Below are positions 45,892 through 55,112 of a stretch of 64,000 nucleotides of DNA, piece after piece. Each line of letters opens with the position of its first letter. Position 1 is the first letter of the stretch. Origin of the DNA: Serratia sp. AKBS12. Its GTDB lineage: Bacteria > Pseudomonadota > Gammaproteobacteria > Enterobacterales > Enterobacteriaceae. The translations under genes were made by a program, and so were the position numbers. The stretch is from the NCBI RefSeq assembly GCF_024793895.1, contig NZ_JANUSB010000015.1, positions 1,364,001 to 1,428,000 on the forward strand, read 5' to 3'. The notes beneath the pieces are model-generated. The model searched no databases, was not told where the DNA came from, and saw nothing but the letters and a program-made list of their open reading frames with translations.

Positions 45892-48099
45892 TTATTTGGT
45901 TTCGTCTTTCAAACCCCGATTAATCAGCATCGGCTCGATACTCGGCTCTTTACCGCGCCAGTCAACATACAGTTTTTCCAGATCCTGACTGTTGCCGCGC
46001 GACAATACCTGGTCGCGGAAACGCTGGCCATTTTCGGCCGTCAGGCCGCCATGTTCGCTAAACCACTGGAACGCATCGTCCGCCAGCATTTCGGTCCACA
46101 GATAGGCGTAATAGCCGGCGGCGTAGCCGTTGCCCCAGATGTGCTGGAAGTAGCTGGAGCGATAGCGCGGCGGCACATAGCCGAGATCGATATGATCCTT
46201 TTGCAGCGATTGCGCTTCAAACTTGTCGACATCCTGCTGCGGCTGGTCGGCGGTCAACATGTGCCAGTGCATGTCCAGCAGTGCTGCCGCCAGCAGTTCG
46301 GTCATGTCATAGCCTTTGTTGAACTTGTCGGCCTTGCCGATTTTGTCCACCAGCGCCTGCGGCATCGCTTCACCGGTTTGATAGTGCTTGGCAAAGTGGG
46401 CAAAAACCTTCGGATCGCGCGCCCAATGCTCGTTGAACTGCGACGGGAACTCGACGAAGTCTCGCGCGGTATTGGTGCCCGACAGGCTGGCGTATTGCTG
46501 ATCGGCAAACATGCCGTGCAGCGCGTGGCCAAATTCGTGGAACATGGTGATCACATCGTCGTACGACAGCAACGCCGGCTGGCCCGGCGCCGGCTTGCTG
46601 AAGTTGGCGACGTTGTAAATCACCGGTTTGGTGCCGTTGAGTTTGGACTGTTCGACGAAATTGCTCATCCAGGCGCCACCGCCCTTGTTATCGCGCTTAA
46701 AGAAGTCGGTATAGAACAGCGCCAGTGATTTACCGTCTTTATCAAAGACTTCATAAACCCGCACGTCCGGCTGATACACCGGAATATCCTTGCGTTGTTT
46801 AAAGCTGATGCCGTACAGCAAATTGGCGGCGTAAAATACGCCATTGTTCAGCACGTTATTCAGTTCGAAGTACGGCTTGATCTGCGATTCGTCCAGGTCG
46901 TATTTGGCCTTGCGCACCTGTTCGGCGTAGAACTGCCAGTCCCAGGCGGCCAGCTTGAAGCCTCCTTTCTGGCTATCGATCACGGCCTGTATGTCCTTGG
47001 CTTCGCGTTGCGCACGCGCCGTAGCGGCAGGCACGATATCGCGCATAAAGCTCAGCGCCGCCTTCGGCGTTTTGGCCATCTGGTTTTGCAGCTTCCACGA
47101 CGCGTAGTCCGGGAAGCCGAGCAGCCTGGCCTGTTCTGAACGGATTTTCGCCAAACGCGCAATGGTCTGGCGAGTGTCGTTGGCGTCGCCCTTTTCGGCG
47201 CGTGTCCAGGAAGCATCAAACAGCGCCTGGCGAGTTTCCCGATCCTTCAGGCTTTGCAGGCTGGGCTGTTGGGTGGTGTTTTGCAACGCCAGCAGCCACT
47301 GCTTGTCCAGCTTGCGTTCGCTGGCTGCCTGCGCTGCGGCGGCGATCTCCCCTTCGGACAGGCCGTCCAGCTTGCTGTTGTCACTCAGCGCCAACGCGCC
47401 GTTTTTGCTCGCAGCCAGCAGCTTGTTGGTGAATTGGGTGCTGAGGGTTGCCGCTTCCTGGTTCAGCGCCTTTAATTTGGTTTTGTCGGCGTCGGACAGG
47501 TTGGCGCCGGCCAGCACAAAGTCCTGATAGGTCACCTCCACCAACCGGCGTGATTCGTCATCCAGCTTCAACGCTTCACGTTGCTGGTAAATCGCCTTGA
47601 TACGGGCGAACAGCTTGCTGTTGAGCATGATGGCGTCATCAAGCGCGGCCAGCTTGGGCGATGTTGCTTCATCCAGTTTTTGCAGCGCATCGTTGGTATT
47701 GGCCGAAGTCATGGCGCTGAACACGTTCATTACCCGTGTCAGTAACGCGCCGGATTTTTCCAACGCAATAAAGGTATTGTTAAAACTCGGCTTGGCCGGG
47801 TTATTGGCGATCTTCTCGACCTCCTCGAGTTTCTGTTTAATCCCCGCGTCGATAGCCGGCGCGTAGTCCGTTTCCTTGATCTGATCAAACGGCGGCGCCT
47901 GGAACGGCAGACGGCTCTGGTAGAAGAACGGGTTGGCGTTCTTTTTCGGCATATCCTGATTGGCTTCACCGGTCACATTAACCTCCTTCACCTGGCCGCT
48001 TGGCACGCCGGTGTGGTCGGAATCCAGTCTGGTTTCTTCGGCTTGCGCCTGGCTGGCTAGCGCAACGCCAATTGCCAGTACTAAGGTGGATAAACGCAT
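45892..48099 (-). CDS. dcp: M3 family metallopeptidase, peptidyl-dipeptidase Dcp-like, with signal peptide
   Basis: This 735-residue zinc peptidase has the M3 motif FHEFGHALHGMF near residue 520, with the third ligand Glu about 25-30 residues later. It starts with a clear signal peptide (MRLSTLVLAIGVALASQAQA), so it is exported to the periplasm and acts on short peptides. Length and order match Dcp oligopeptidases. I chose the start at MRLST because an upstream Met would put charged residues ahead of the signal. GGAGGAG lies about ten bases upstream. It separates the nic block from the xdh block and has no functional link to either. Confidence 0.88.
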   Translation of the reverse strand: MRLSTLVLAIGVALASQAQAEETRLDSDHTGVPSGQVKEVNVTGEANQDMPKKNANPFFYQSRLPFQAPPFDQIKETDYAPAIDAGIKQKLEEVEKIANNPAKPSFNNTFIALEKSGALLTRVMNVFSAMTSANTNDALQKLDEATSPKLAALDDAIMLNSKLFARIKAIYQQREALKLDDESRRLVEVTYQDFVLAGANLSDADKTKLKALNQEAATLSTQFTNKLLAASKNGALALSDNSKLDGLSEGEIAAAAQAASERKLDKQWLLALQNTTQQPSLQSLKDRETRQALFDASWTRAEKGDANDTRQTIARLAKIRSEQARLLGFPDYASWKLQNQMAKTPKAALSFMRDIVPAATARAQREAKDIQAVIDSQKGGFKLAAWDWQFYAEQVRKAKYDLDESQIKPYFELNNVLNNGVFYAANLLYGISFKQRKDIPVYQPDVRVYEVFDKDGKSLALFYTDFFKRDNKGGGAWMSNFVEQSKLNGTKPVIYNVANFSKPAPGQPALLSYDDVITMFHEFGHALHGMFADQQYASLSGTNTARDFVEFPSQFNEHWARDPKVFAHFAKHYQTGEAMPQALVDKIGKADKFNKGYDMTELLAAALLDMHWHMLTADQPQQDVDKFEAQSLQKDHIDLGYVPPRYRSSYFQHIWGNGYAAGYYAYLWTEMLADDAFQWFSEHGGLTAENGQRFRDQVLSRGNSQDLEKLYVDWRGKEPSIEPMLINRGLKDETK

Positions 48100-48526
48100 C
48101 TCTCGAAACTCCTCCATGTTTAATCAGGGAAACTCGTGTTCCCATGCCATCACCAAGCTTAGGCGCAGTTGGCAGATTGAGCAAAAACAACCGCATAGGC
48201 GTAGGCGCTGGCAATCGTAAACGGCCAACGTGGCAATCTGCCGCCCCTGCCCACATTAGGTGCATTACGTGCGAGCCACACCGGCTTTCAAAAACAGCAA
48301 CTGAGCATTCAGGGTAAAACCTGAGCTACGGCCCAGCCGTTGGTGCGGATAACTCAGCGAAAGGGGTAACCAGGGCCGTCAAACAATGGCGTGCCAAAAA
48401 CGGCAAACCTGGCTTTAAGCAAGGATGAACAGCTTTATGACCGTTGAGTATTATATAACGTCCAGCAAACATAGCCTTGTTGAACGTTTTTGCCCTGATT
48501 GCCGGCGCCTGCCCGTAGCCGCTTAG
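48100..48526. other. Intergenic region between xdhC and the dcp-like gene
   Basis: About 425 bases carry the promoter region of the dcp-like gene and the end of the guaD-xdh transcript. I see no gene, strong terminator or repeat in it. Confidence 0.5.
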
Positions 48527-49300
48527 CTAGACCGCCAGCGCGCCGTAACAGGCGATCAGTTCCCCAGCCACCGCCACCGCAATTTCGGCCGGCAGCTTGC
48601 CTTTCACCTCCGGCAAGCCCAGGGGACAGCGCATGCTGACCATCGCCGTGGCGTCGATGCCGCGCTGGCCAAGCTGGTATTCGAAGCGCCTGCGCTTGGT
48701 GGCGGAGCCTATCAACCCAAAGTAGCCGGCGTCGCCCCGTTGCAGGATCCGCGCAGCCAACGCCAGATCGAGCGCATGATCGTGGGTCATTACCACGTAA
48801 AAAGCGCCGGGCGGCATCTCGTCCACCGCGTCCAGCGGATCGTCGATCACCTGCGGGCGAACGTTGTCAGGCAGCGTGGCTGGAAACTGTTCGGCACGGC
48901 TGTCTACCCAGCACACTCGCAGCGGCAGCGTCGCCAGGATCTGCACCAGCGCCCGACCGACGTGGCCAGCACCGAACAGCGCAAGCTGTGGCCTGGCGTT
49001 GATTAGCGGCTCAAACAGCAGACGCGTGGAGCCGCCACAGCATTGGCCTAGCCTCGCCGCCAGCGGAAAACGTTCTATCCGCATCGTTGCACTACCGGAT
49101 TGCAGCATCTGCTGAGCAATCGCCAGCGCCCGGTATTCAAGATGTCCACCGCCGATGGTATCCACCACCCGCTCGGCGCTCACCAGCATCTTGCTACCTC
49201 GGTCGCGTGGCGTAGAACCCAGCTCGTCAAGCACCGTCACCAGCACGCAAGGTTCTCCGCGCCGCCGCAGCTCGGCCAGCGCGTCAATCCAGTCGTCCAT
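48527..49300 (-). CDS. xdhC: Molybdenum hydroxylase maturation factor XdhC
   Basis: This 257-residue accessory protein has an N-terminal XdhC domain (PCVLVTVLDELGSTPRDRGS near residue 17, GGGHLEYRAL near 50) and a C-terminal Rossmann part (ALFGAGHVGRALVQI near 108). It binds and sulfurates the molybdenum cofactor and inserts it into xanthine dehydrogenase. Its ATG overlaps the xdhB stop by one base. It is the last gene of the guaD-xdhA-xdhB-xdhC transcript. Confidence 0.93.
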   Translation of the reverse strand: MDDWIDALAELRRRGEPCVLVTVLDELGSTPRDRGSKMLVSAERVVDTIGGGHLEYRALAIAQQMLQSGSATMRIERFPLAARLGQCCGGSTRLLFEPLINARPQLALFGAGHVGRALVQILATLPLRVCWVDSRAEQFPATLPDNVRPQVIDDPLDAVDEMPPGAFYVVMTHDHALDLALAARILQRGDAGYFGLIGSATKRRRFEYQLGQRGIDATAMVSMRCPLGLPEVKGKLPAEIAVAVAGELIACYGALAV

Positions 49301-51687
49301 TATTGCCCTCCGGCCGGTTTTTTAGTGACCGCGTCACCTTCAAGCAGCCGTTGAACGCCCCACAGCACGCGTTCAGGGGTTGCCGGTGCGTCAATCAGCG
49401 GCTGGACGCGATAGTCCGCCAGGCTGGCTACCGCGTCCTTGATCGCGCACCATACCGAAATCCCCAGCATGAATGGCGGTTCGCCTACCGCTTTGGAATG
49501 GAACACCGTATCCTGCGGATTCTGGCGATTCTCCAACAGCCTGACCCGCAGATCCGCCGGTACATCGCCAATCGCCGGGATTTTATAGCTGGCCGGGCCG
49601 TTGGTCAGCAGTCTGCCCTGCTCATCCCACACCAGTTCCTCGCTGGTCAGCCAGCCCATCCCCTGGACAAAACCGCCCTCCACCTGACCGATGTCGATGG
49701 CCGGGTTCAGCGAGTCGCCGACGTCATGCAGAATGTCGGCGCGCAGCAGGCGGTATTCACCGGTCAGCGTATCGATCAGCACTTCGGCACAGGCGGCGCC
49801 GTAGGCGAAATAATAGAATGGGTGGCCCGCCGCCTTGTCGCGGTCATAGAAGATCTTTGGCGTGCGGTAATAACCGGTGCTGGTCAGCGACACCTGATTA
49901 AAATAGGCCTGCTGCACCACCTGTTCAAAACTGAAGTAACGCTCGCCGACCCGCACCTGACCGTTGTTGAAGATAATCTGTTCGGCGGCAACGCCGTGCT
50001 GGCTCGTCAGCATGGCGATTAACCGCTGTTTGATGATCAAGGCAGCATTTTCGGCGGCTTTGCCGTTCAGATCGGTGCCCGACGAGGCCGCCGTGGGCGA
50101 GGTATTCGGCACTTTTCCGGTATCGGTGGCAGTGATCTGGATGCGCTCGATGTCCACCTGAAACACCTCGGCCACGATCTGCGCCACTTTGGTATTCAGC
50201 CCCTGGCCCATTTCGGTACCGCCGTGGTTGAGCTGAATGCTGCCGTCAGTGTAAATCAGCACCAACGCGCCGGCCTGGTTGAGGAAACTGGCGGTAAACG
50301 AAATGCCAAACTTGACCGGGGTCAACGCCAGCCCTTTTTTGAGTAGCGGGCTGCGGGCATTGTAGTCACGGATCGCCGCGCGCCGCGCCTGATAATCGGC
50401 GCTTTGCTCCAGCTCGGCGGTGATCTCAGCCAGCAGGTTCTGTTCGATCGGCTGCTGATAATGCGTGACATTGCGACTGTGCTTGCCGTAATAGTTGATT
50501 TTTCGCACCGCCAGCGGGTCGAGCGCCAGATAACGGGCGATGTGATCCATGATCTGCTCGATCGCCATCATCCCCTGCGGACCACCAAAGCCGCGGTAAG
50601 CGGTGTTCGACGCGGTGTGGGTCTTGCAACGGTGGCCGGTTATCACTACGTCCTGCAAAAAATAGGCGTTATCGGCATGAAACATCGCGCGATCGACAAT
50701 CGAACCGGACAGATCCAGCGAATAGCCGCAGTTGCCGACCAACTCGATATTAACGCCGCACAGCAGGCCGTTATCGTCAAACCCCACCTCATAGCGAATG
50801 TAGAACGGGTGACGCTTACCGGTAATCAGCATATCGTCGTGGCGGTTAAGACGCATTTTGGCCGGTCGCCCGGTGAGACATGCCGCCAGCGCGCACAGGC
50901 AGGCCGGGCCTGCCGCCTGCGTCTCTTTGCCGCCGAAGCCGCCGCCCATGCGACGCATGTCAATCACCACTTTGTGCATCGGCACTCCCAGTACCGAGGC
51001 CACCAGTTTTTGTACTTCGGTAGGATTCTGCGTTGAGGAGTACACTCGCATACTGCCGTCCTCCTCCGGCATTACCGAGGCAATCTGCGTTTCCAGATAA
51101 AAATGCTCCTGGCCGCCGACCTGCAACTCGCCCTGTAGCCGGTGCCTGGCCCGTGCCAATGCCGCCGCAGCGTCGCCGCGTCGATGGCAATGGCTTTCCT
51201 GCACCACATCCCCCTGCGCCAACGCGTTGCGCACATCCAACTGCGCCGGCAACGGCTGATAGCTCACTTTTATCGCCTGTGCGGCACGCCAGGCGGTTTC
51301 CGCATCGTTTGCCGCCACCACCGCCACTATCTGGCCGACATATTCCACCTTGTCTTGCGCCAGCAGCGGATCGCCTTCGGTGAGCGCGGCAATATCCAGC
51401 GTCCCCGGCACGTCCTGCCAGGTCATCACCCGCACCACGCCGGGCAAGGCATAACAGGCGGAAACGTCCAGTGCGACGATCTGCGCATGGGCGCACTCGC
51501 TCAGTTTGGCCGCCAGATGCAGCTGGTTCGGAAACTCCAGCCGGTCGTCGATATACAGTGCTTCGCCGCTGACGTGTTTGTCTGCGCTTTCATGCTTGCG
51601 CGCCTGGCCGACGCCGCTGGTGAGCGGTTGGTGAAAACGTGCGGCCAATGCCGCCTGGCTGGCCTGGTGTTGCGGGGTATTACTCAT
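49300..51687 (-). CDS. xdhB: Xanthine dehydrogenase molybdopterin-binding subunit XdhB
   Basis: This 795-residue large subunit shows VGQARKHESADKHVSGEALY at the start of the Mo-hydroxylase fold and GGGFGGKETQ, the Moco-binding loop, near residue 250. AYRGFGGPQGM lies near 375, and the catalytic-Glu segment SKAVGEPPFMLG near 735. It oxidises hypoxanthine and xanthine to urate. Translation probably begins at the ATG that overlaps the xdhA stop by eight bases; a longer frame would read inside xdhA. Confidence 0.95.
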   Translation of the reverse strand: MSNTPQHQASQAALAARFHQPLTSGVGQARKHESADKHVSGEALYIDDRLEFPNQLHLAAKLSECAHAQIVALDVSACYALPGVVRVMTWQDVPGTLDIAALTEGDPLLAQDKVEYVGQIVAVVAANDAETAWRAAQAIKVSYQPLPAQLDVRNALAQGDVVQESHCHRRGDAAAALARARHRLQGELQVGGQEHFYLETQIASVMPEEDGSMRVYSSTQNPTEVQKLVASVLGVPMHKVVIDMRRMGGGFGGKETQAAGPACLCALAACLTGRPAKMRLNRHDDMLITGKRHPFYIRYEVGFDDNGLLCGVNIELVGNCGYSLDLSGSIVDRAMFHADNAYFLQDVVITGHRCKTHTASNTAYRGFGGPQGMMAIEQIMDHIARYLALDPLAVRKINYYGKHSRNVTHYQQPIEQNLLAEITAELEQSADYQARRAAIRDYNARSPLLKKGLALTPVKFGISFTASFLNQAGALVLIYTDGSIQLNHGGTEMGQGLNTKVAQIVAEVFQVDIERIQITATDTGKVPNTSPTAASSGTDLNGKAAENAALIIKQRLIAMLTSQHGVAAEQIIFNNGQVRVGERYFSFEQVVQQAYFNQVSLTSTGYYRTPKIFYDRDKAAGHPFYYFAYGAACAEVLIDTLTGEYRLLRADILHDVGDSLNPAIDIGQVEGGFVQGMGWLTSEELVWDEQGRLLTNGPASYKIPAIGDVPADLRVRLLENRQNPQDTVFHSKAVGEPPFMLGISVWCAIKDAVASLADYRVQPLIDAPATPERVLWGVQRLLEGDAVTKKPAGGQ

Positions 51688-53107
51688 GGCAGACAACCTC
51701 GATGGCAGTTTGCGGCGCGGTGAGCGCAATGAAATAGCGGCGCAGCAGGTTCTGCGCCACCAGCATGCGGTAAGCGCTGCTGGCGCGGAAATCGCTCAAC
51801 GGCGTAAAGTCCTGAATTAACGCCTGCGTGGCGCGCTCCATCGTAGTGCGATCCCACGATTGGCCGACCAGCGCCTGTTCACAGGCCGATGCGCGTTTGG
51901 GGGTGGCCGCCATGCCGCCGTAGGCCACGTACGCCGCGCGCACCATGCCTTGTTCAATCGTCAGGTTGAAAGCGCCGCATACCGCGGAGATGTCATCCTC
52001 CAGGCGTTTCGACACTTTCCAGGCGCGGAAATCCCGTGGCGCCTGCGCCGGCAGCAGGATGCTGTCAATAAACTCGCCCGGTTGCAGCGCCGTCTGGCGG
52101 TAAGCAAGGAAAAAGTCACGCAGCGGCAGCTCACGCTGTTGTGTACCGTGACGCAGCAGCAGCGCGGCATCCAGCGCCAACAACAGCGGCGCGGCATCAC
52201 CGATCGGCGAGGCATTGGCCAGATTGCCGCCCAGCGTGCCCTGGTTGCGGATTTGCTGAGCGGCGAAACGCTGCAACAACTCGCCGAACGCCGGGTGGTA
52301 ATCCATCAGCAGCGGATAAATCTCGCTCAAAGTGGCGGCGGCGCCGATGCGCAACCGTTCGCCACGTTCAACCTGGCGCAGCGCGGCTATCTGGCCGATG
52401 GCAATCATCAACGGCAAATCCTGATGACGCTGCGTCACTTCCAGCGCCAGATCGCTACCGCCGGCCAGCAGCCTGGCCTGTGGGTATTGCTGATACAGCG
52501 TCGCCAACCGATCGACGCTCTGCGGCAGCAGACAACGCTTGCCAGCGGCGCTCAGCTCACTGGCTGGCGCGATCTGCCGCAGTCGCTGCACGGTGTGCCG
52601 TTGCTGGCGGTCAAAGTCGTCGGCCTCGCGGTTTTCGCAGGCCTGCTGCGCCGCGTCGATAATCGGCCGGTAACCGGTGCAGCGACACAGATTGCCGGCC
52701 AGCGCCTGCTGGGCCTGCTGTCGTTGATAATGCGTGCTGTTCTTTTGCAAGCAGAACAACGACATCACGAAACCTGGGGTACAAAAACCGCACTGCGAGC
52801 CGTGGCAGTCGACCATTGCCTGCTGCACGCTGTGCAACTGGCCGTGGTGCTTGAGATCCTCGACGCTGATCAATTGCTTGCCGTGCAGCGCGGTGACAAA
52901 CGTCAGGCAGGCGTTGACGCTACGATAACGCAGCGTTTCGCCCTCTGCCTCCGCCAGTACCACGGTGCAGGCACCGCAATCGCCCGACGCGCAGCCCTCT
53001 TTGGTGCCGCAACGGCCCTGATGACGACGCAGGTAATGCAACAGCGTGGTGTTCGGATCGAGATCGGTCTCACGGGTTAACGTCTGGTTGAGCAGAAACT
53101 CGATCAT
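51680..53107 (-). CDS. xdhA: Xanthine dehydrogenase small subunit XdhA (2Fe-2S and FAD)
   Basis: This 475-residue protein has the first [2Fe-2S] cluster at residues ~39-47 (GCASGDCGACTVVL) and the second with QCGFCTPGFVMS near 105 and NLCRCTGYRP near 140. The FAD domain follows, with LLAGGSDLALEV near 210 and IGGEA-like GTLGGNLANASPIGDA near 290. It passes electrons from the Mo subunit to NAD. It starts four bases inside the end of guaD (ATGA). Confidence 0.95.
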   Translation of the reverse strand: MIEFLLNQTLTRETDLDPNTTLLHYLRRHQGRCGTKEGCASGDCGACTVVLAEAEGETLRYRSVNACLTFVTALHGKQLISVEDLKHHGQLHSVQQAMVDCHGSQCGFCTPGFVMSLFCLQKNSTHYQRQQAQQALAGNLCRCTGYRPIIDAAQQACENREADDFDRQQRHTVQRLRQIAPASELSAAGKRCLLPQSVDRLATLYQQYPQARLLAGGSDLALEVTQRHQDLPLMIAIGQIAALRQVERGERLRIGAAATLSEIYPLLMDYHPAFGELLQRFAAQQIRNQGTLGGNLANASPIGDAAPLLLALDAALLLRHGTQQRELPLRDFFLAYRQTALQPGEFIDSILLPAQAPRDFRAWKVSKRLEDDISAVCGAFNLTIEQGMVRAAYVAYGGMAATPKRASACEQALVGQSWDRTTMERATQALIQDFTPLSDFRASSAYRMLVAQNLLRRYFIALTAPQTAIEVVCHE

Positions 53108-54435
53108 GCGGCCTCCTGACGAGTCGACGGCTGATAAACGATCTTGCCATCGACATACGTGCGGTAAATGTTGCGATCGTCGCCCAGGGTCAGCAGCACA
53201 AACAGCTGTTCGGCCAGGTCGTGACAGTTGGCATTGCGCAGTTTCTGCAACGGTGACACTGCCGGATCGAGCACCACGAAGTCGGCCTCTTTACCGACGC
53301 TAAAGTTGCCGATCTGTTTATCCAGCGACAAGGCGCGAGCGCCGCCCAGCGTCGCGTGATAAAACGCCTCACAGGCCGCCAGTTTGTAGCTTTGCAGTTG
53401 CGCCACCTTGTAGGCCTCGCCCAGCGTTTGCAGCATATTGAAGGTAGTACCGGCCCCTACGTCGGTGCCAATACCCACCTTCACCCGTTTCTGCCAGGCC
53501 TTGCCGAGGTTGAACAGCCCGCTGCCGAGGAACAGATTGGAGGTCGGGCAAAAGGCGATCGACGAATGGGTGTCACACAGACAGTCCCATTCCTGTTCTT
53601 CGAGGTGCAGACAATGGGCAAAGACGCTTTTGCTGCCGGTCAGCCCGTAATGATGATAGACATCCAGGTAGTTACGCCGCTGCGGAAACAGTTGCTTGAC
53701 CCACGCCACTTCGTCATGGTTTTCGCTCAGATGGGTATGCAGCCAGACGTCGGGAAACTCGTTGCGCAGGCGCTGAACCTGCTCGAGCAGCGCCGGCGAG
53801 CTGGTGGGTGCAAAACGCGGCGTAATGGCGTAACCCAGACGCTGCCTACCGTGCCAACGCTCAATCAGCCCGCGAGTCTGCTGATAGCTCTGCTGCGGCG
53901 TTTCCAGCAGCGCGGCTGGCGCGTGGCGATCCATCATCACCTTGCCGGCGATCAGGCGCATATTGAGCGCCGCGGCCTGGCCAAACAGCGCCTCGACTGA
54001 CTGCGGGTGCACGGTGCCGAACACCAGCGCCGTGGTCGTGCCGTTGCTCAACAATTGTTGCAGAAAGAACGCCGACATTTTCTCGGCATGCTCGGCGCAA
54101 CCGAACTGGCTTTCGGTAGGAAAGGTGTAATGTTTCAGCCACGCCAGCAGTTGATCGCCATAGGCGCCGATCATTTCGGTTTGCGGATAATGAATATGGG
54201 TATCGACAAACCCCGGCACGATCAACTTGTCGCGATAGTCGGTTACCACAGTATCCGGCGCCAGCAGTGACGCCCCCTGCCGCCAACTGCCGTGCCAGAC
54301 GATGGTGCCGTGATCCAGCAGCAGCAGGCCATCGGCAGTGTGCCGCAACTGTGCGTCAAGTTGTTCTGGCCGATCGACGCAGGCGGCGATATCGAAAAAG
54401 TTGCCACGAATGGCCGTGGTAAATTGCATGCTCAT
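53104..54435 (-). CDS. guaD: Guanine deaminase
   Basis: This 443-residue amidohydrolase has metal ligands in VDTHIHYP (His80, His82), a later HLSENHDEVAW near 235, the AHCLHLEEQEWD His near 273 and the Asp of GIGTDVGAGTTFNML near 325. It converts guanine to xanthine and ammonia, feeding xanthine dehydrogenase encoded by the next two genes. It is the first gene of the operon. A second Met two codons in is an alternative start. Two operator-like palindromes lie about 210-245 bases upstream. Confidence 0.94.
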   Translation of the reverse strand: MSMQFTTAIRGNFFDIAACVDRPEQLDAQLRHTADGLLLLDHGTIVWHGSWRQGASLLAPDTVVTDYRDKLIVPGFVDTHIHYPQTEMIGAYGDQLLAWLKHYTFPTESQFGCAEHAEKMSAFFLQQLLSNGTTTALVFGTVHPQSVEALFGQAAALNMRLIAGKVMMDRHAPAALLETPQQSYQQTRGLIERWHGRQRLGYAITPRFAPTSSPALLEQVQRLRNEFPDVWLHTHLSENHDEVAWVKQLFPQRRNYLDVYHHYGLTGSKSVFAHCLHLEEQEWDCLCDTHSSIAFCPTSNLFLGSGLFNLGKAWQKRVKVGIGTDVGAGTTFNMLQTLGEAYKVAQLQSYKLAACEAFYHATLGGARALSLDKQIGNFSVGKEADFVVLDPAVSPLQKLRNANCHDLAEQLFVLLTLGDDRNIYRTYVDGKIVYQPSTRQEAA

Positions 54436-55067
54436 AATGCCGTTCCTATTTTTGCGACCAGCTCACCAGCAGCGGTTGAGATAACTCAACCTGGGAAAAT
54501 GGCGGTCTTATATTCCATTGCAGGCGTTGATTTAAAGATAGCAAGCGGCATGCCAGAGTGAGCATTTATCTATTTATCCATTAATAAACAATTGGTTATA
54601 AATAAAAGCTTTGTGAGTTTGATTTGGTGGAAATATATTGTCAAAAAGCAATCGGTTGCTATTTCAGGCAATCGTTTGCTGTTTTTTAATAAAATGAAAC
54701 ATTGCACCATCATCGAGCCAAAATAATTTTTCATGTCTACGCTGATAACGGCGCGCAAGTCGCTCCAAGCGCAATCAGCCGACATGTGCACCAAAACCAT
54801 GCAAGCGTTGCCACGGACCAACGGCGTACAGCACAAGCCAACGGATGTGCACCACCCGCTATGCCTACCAGGATGCAGCACAGACGCGCGCCTGGCCTCC
54901 TGCCGCCCTCACGCAGGCGAAATCATCCGTCATGGTAGCTGTTGCTAATTTTGCTACGTTAATTCTGAAATACTTCTTATAGTTCTTAACCACTTTTTAA
55001 CAACCCCGCATTGCGCTATGCTCAAAAACCTGCCCGACTCGCCTGTATCTGTGAAGAGATTTCTGTT
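54436..55067. other. AT-rich intergenic region between divergent guaD and MFS genes
   Basis: About 630 bases hold no intact gene. It contains the guaD promoter candidate and two palindromes described separately; the rest shows only short low-quality frames. Confidence 0.5.
54639..54679 (-). promoter_or_regulatory. guaD promoter candidate with two LacI/PurR-like palindromes
   Basis: GCAA-TCGG-TTGC (54648-54659) and GCAA-TCGT-TTGC (54668-54679) are two palindromes of the LacI/PurR class with centres 20 bases apart. On the minus strand a TTGACA -35 box (54639-54644) follows directly. The matching -10 (near 54616-54621) is poor, which suggests dependence on an activator. Confidence 0.55.
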
Positions 55068-55112
55068 ATGCCTGTAGCCAGTCCGCATTCTGTTTCGAGC
55101 GTTCGCTTATGA
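55068..55112 (+). CDS. Possible 14-residue leader peptide coupled to the MFS gene
   Basis: A short frame (MPVASPHSVSSVRL) is preceded by GAAGAG and ends in a TGA that overlaps the ATG of the following transporter gene. The transporter has no good ribosome site of its own, so translation through this frame may supply ribosomes to it. Confidence 0.35.
   Translation: MPVASPHSVSSVRL

Noticed and set aside
45625-46728. Long open frame (367 codons) on the plus strand opposite the dcp-like gene
   Set aside because: It is an antisense shadow of a GC-rich gene that has clear M3 motifs; it has no ribosome site and no family character.
51860-53080. 406-codon plus-strand frame opposite xdhA
   Set aside because: Antisense shadow of a gene with exact iron-sulfur and FAD motifs. 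Low-complexity Gln/Arg-rich translation is typical of reverse-frame artefacts.
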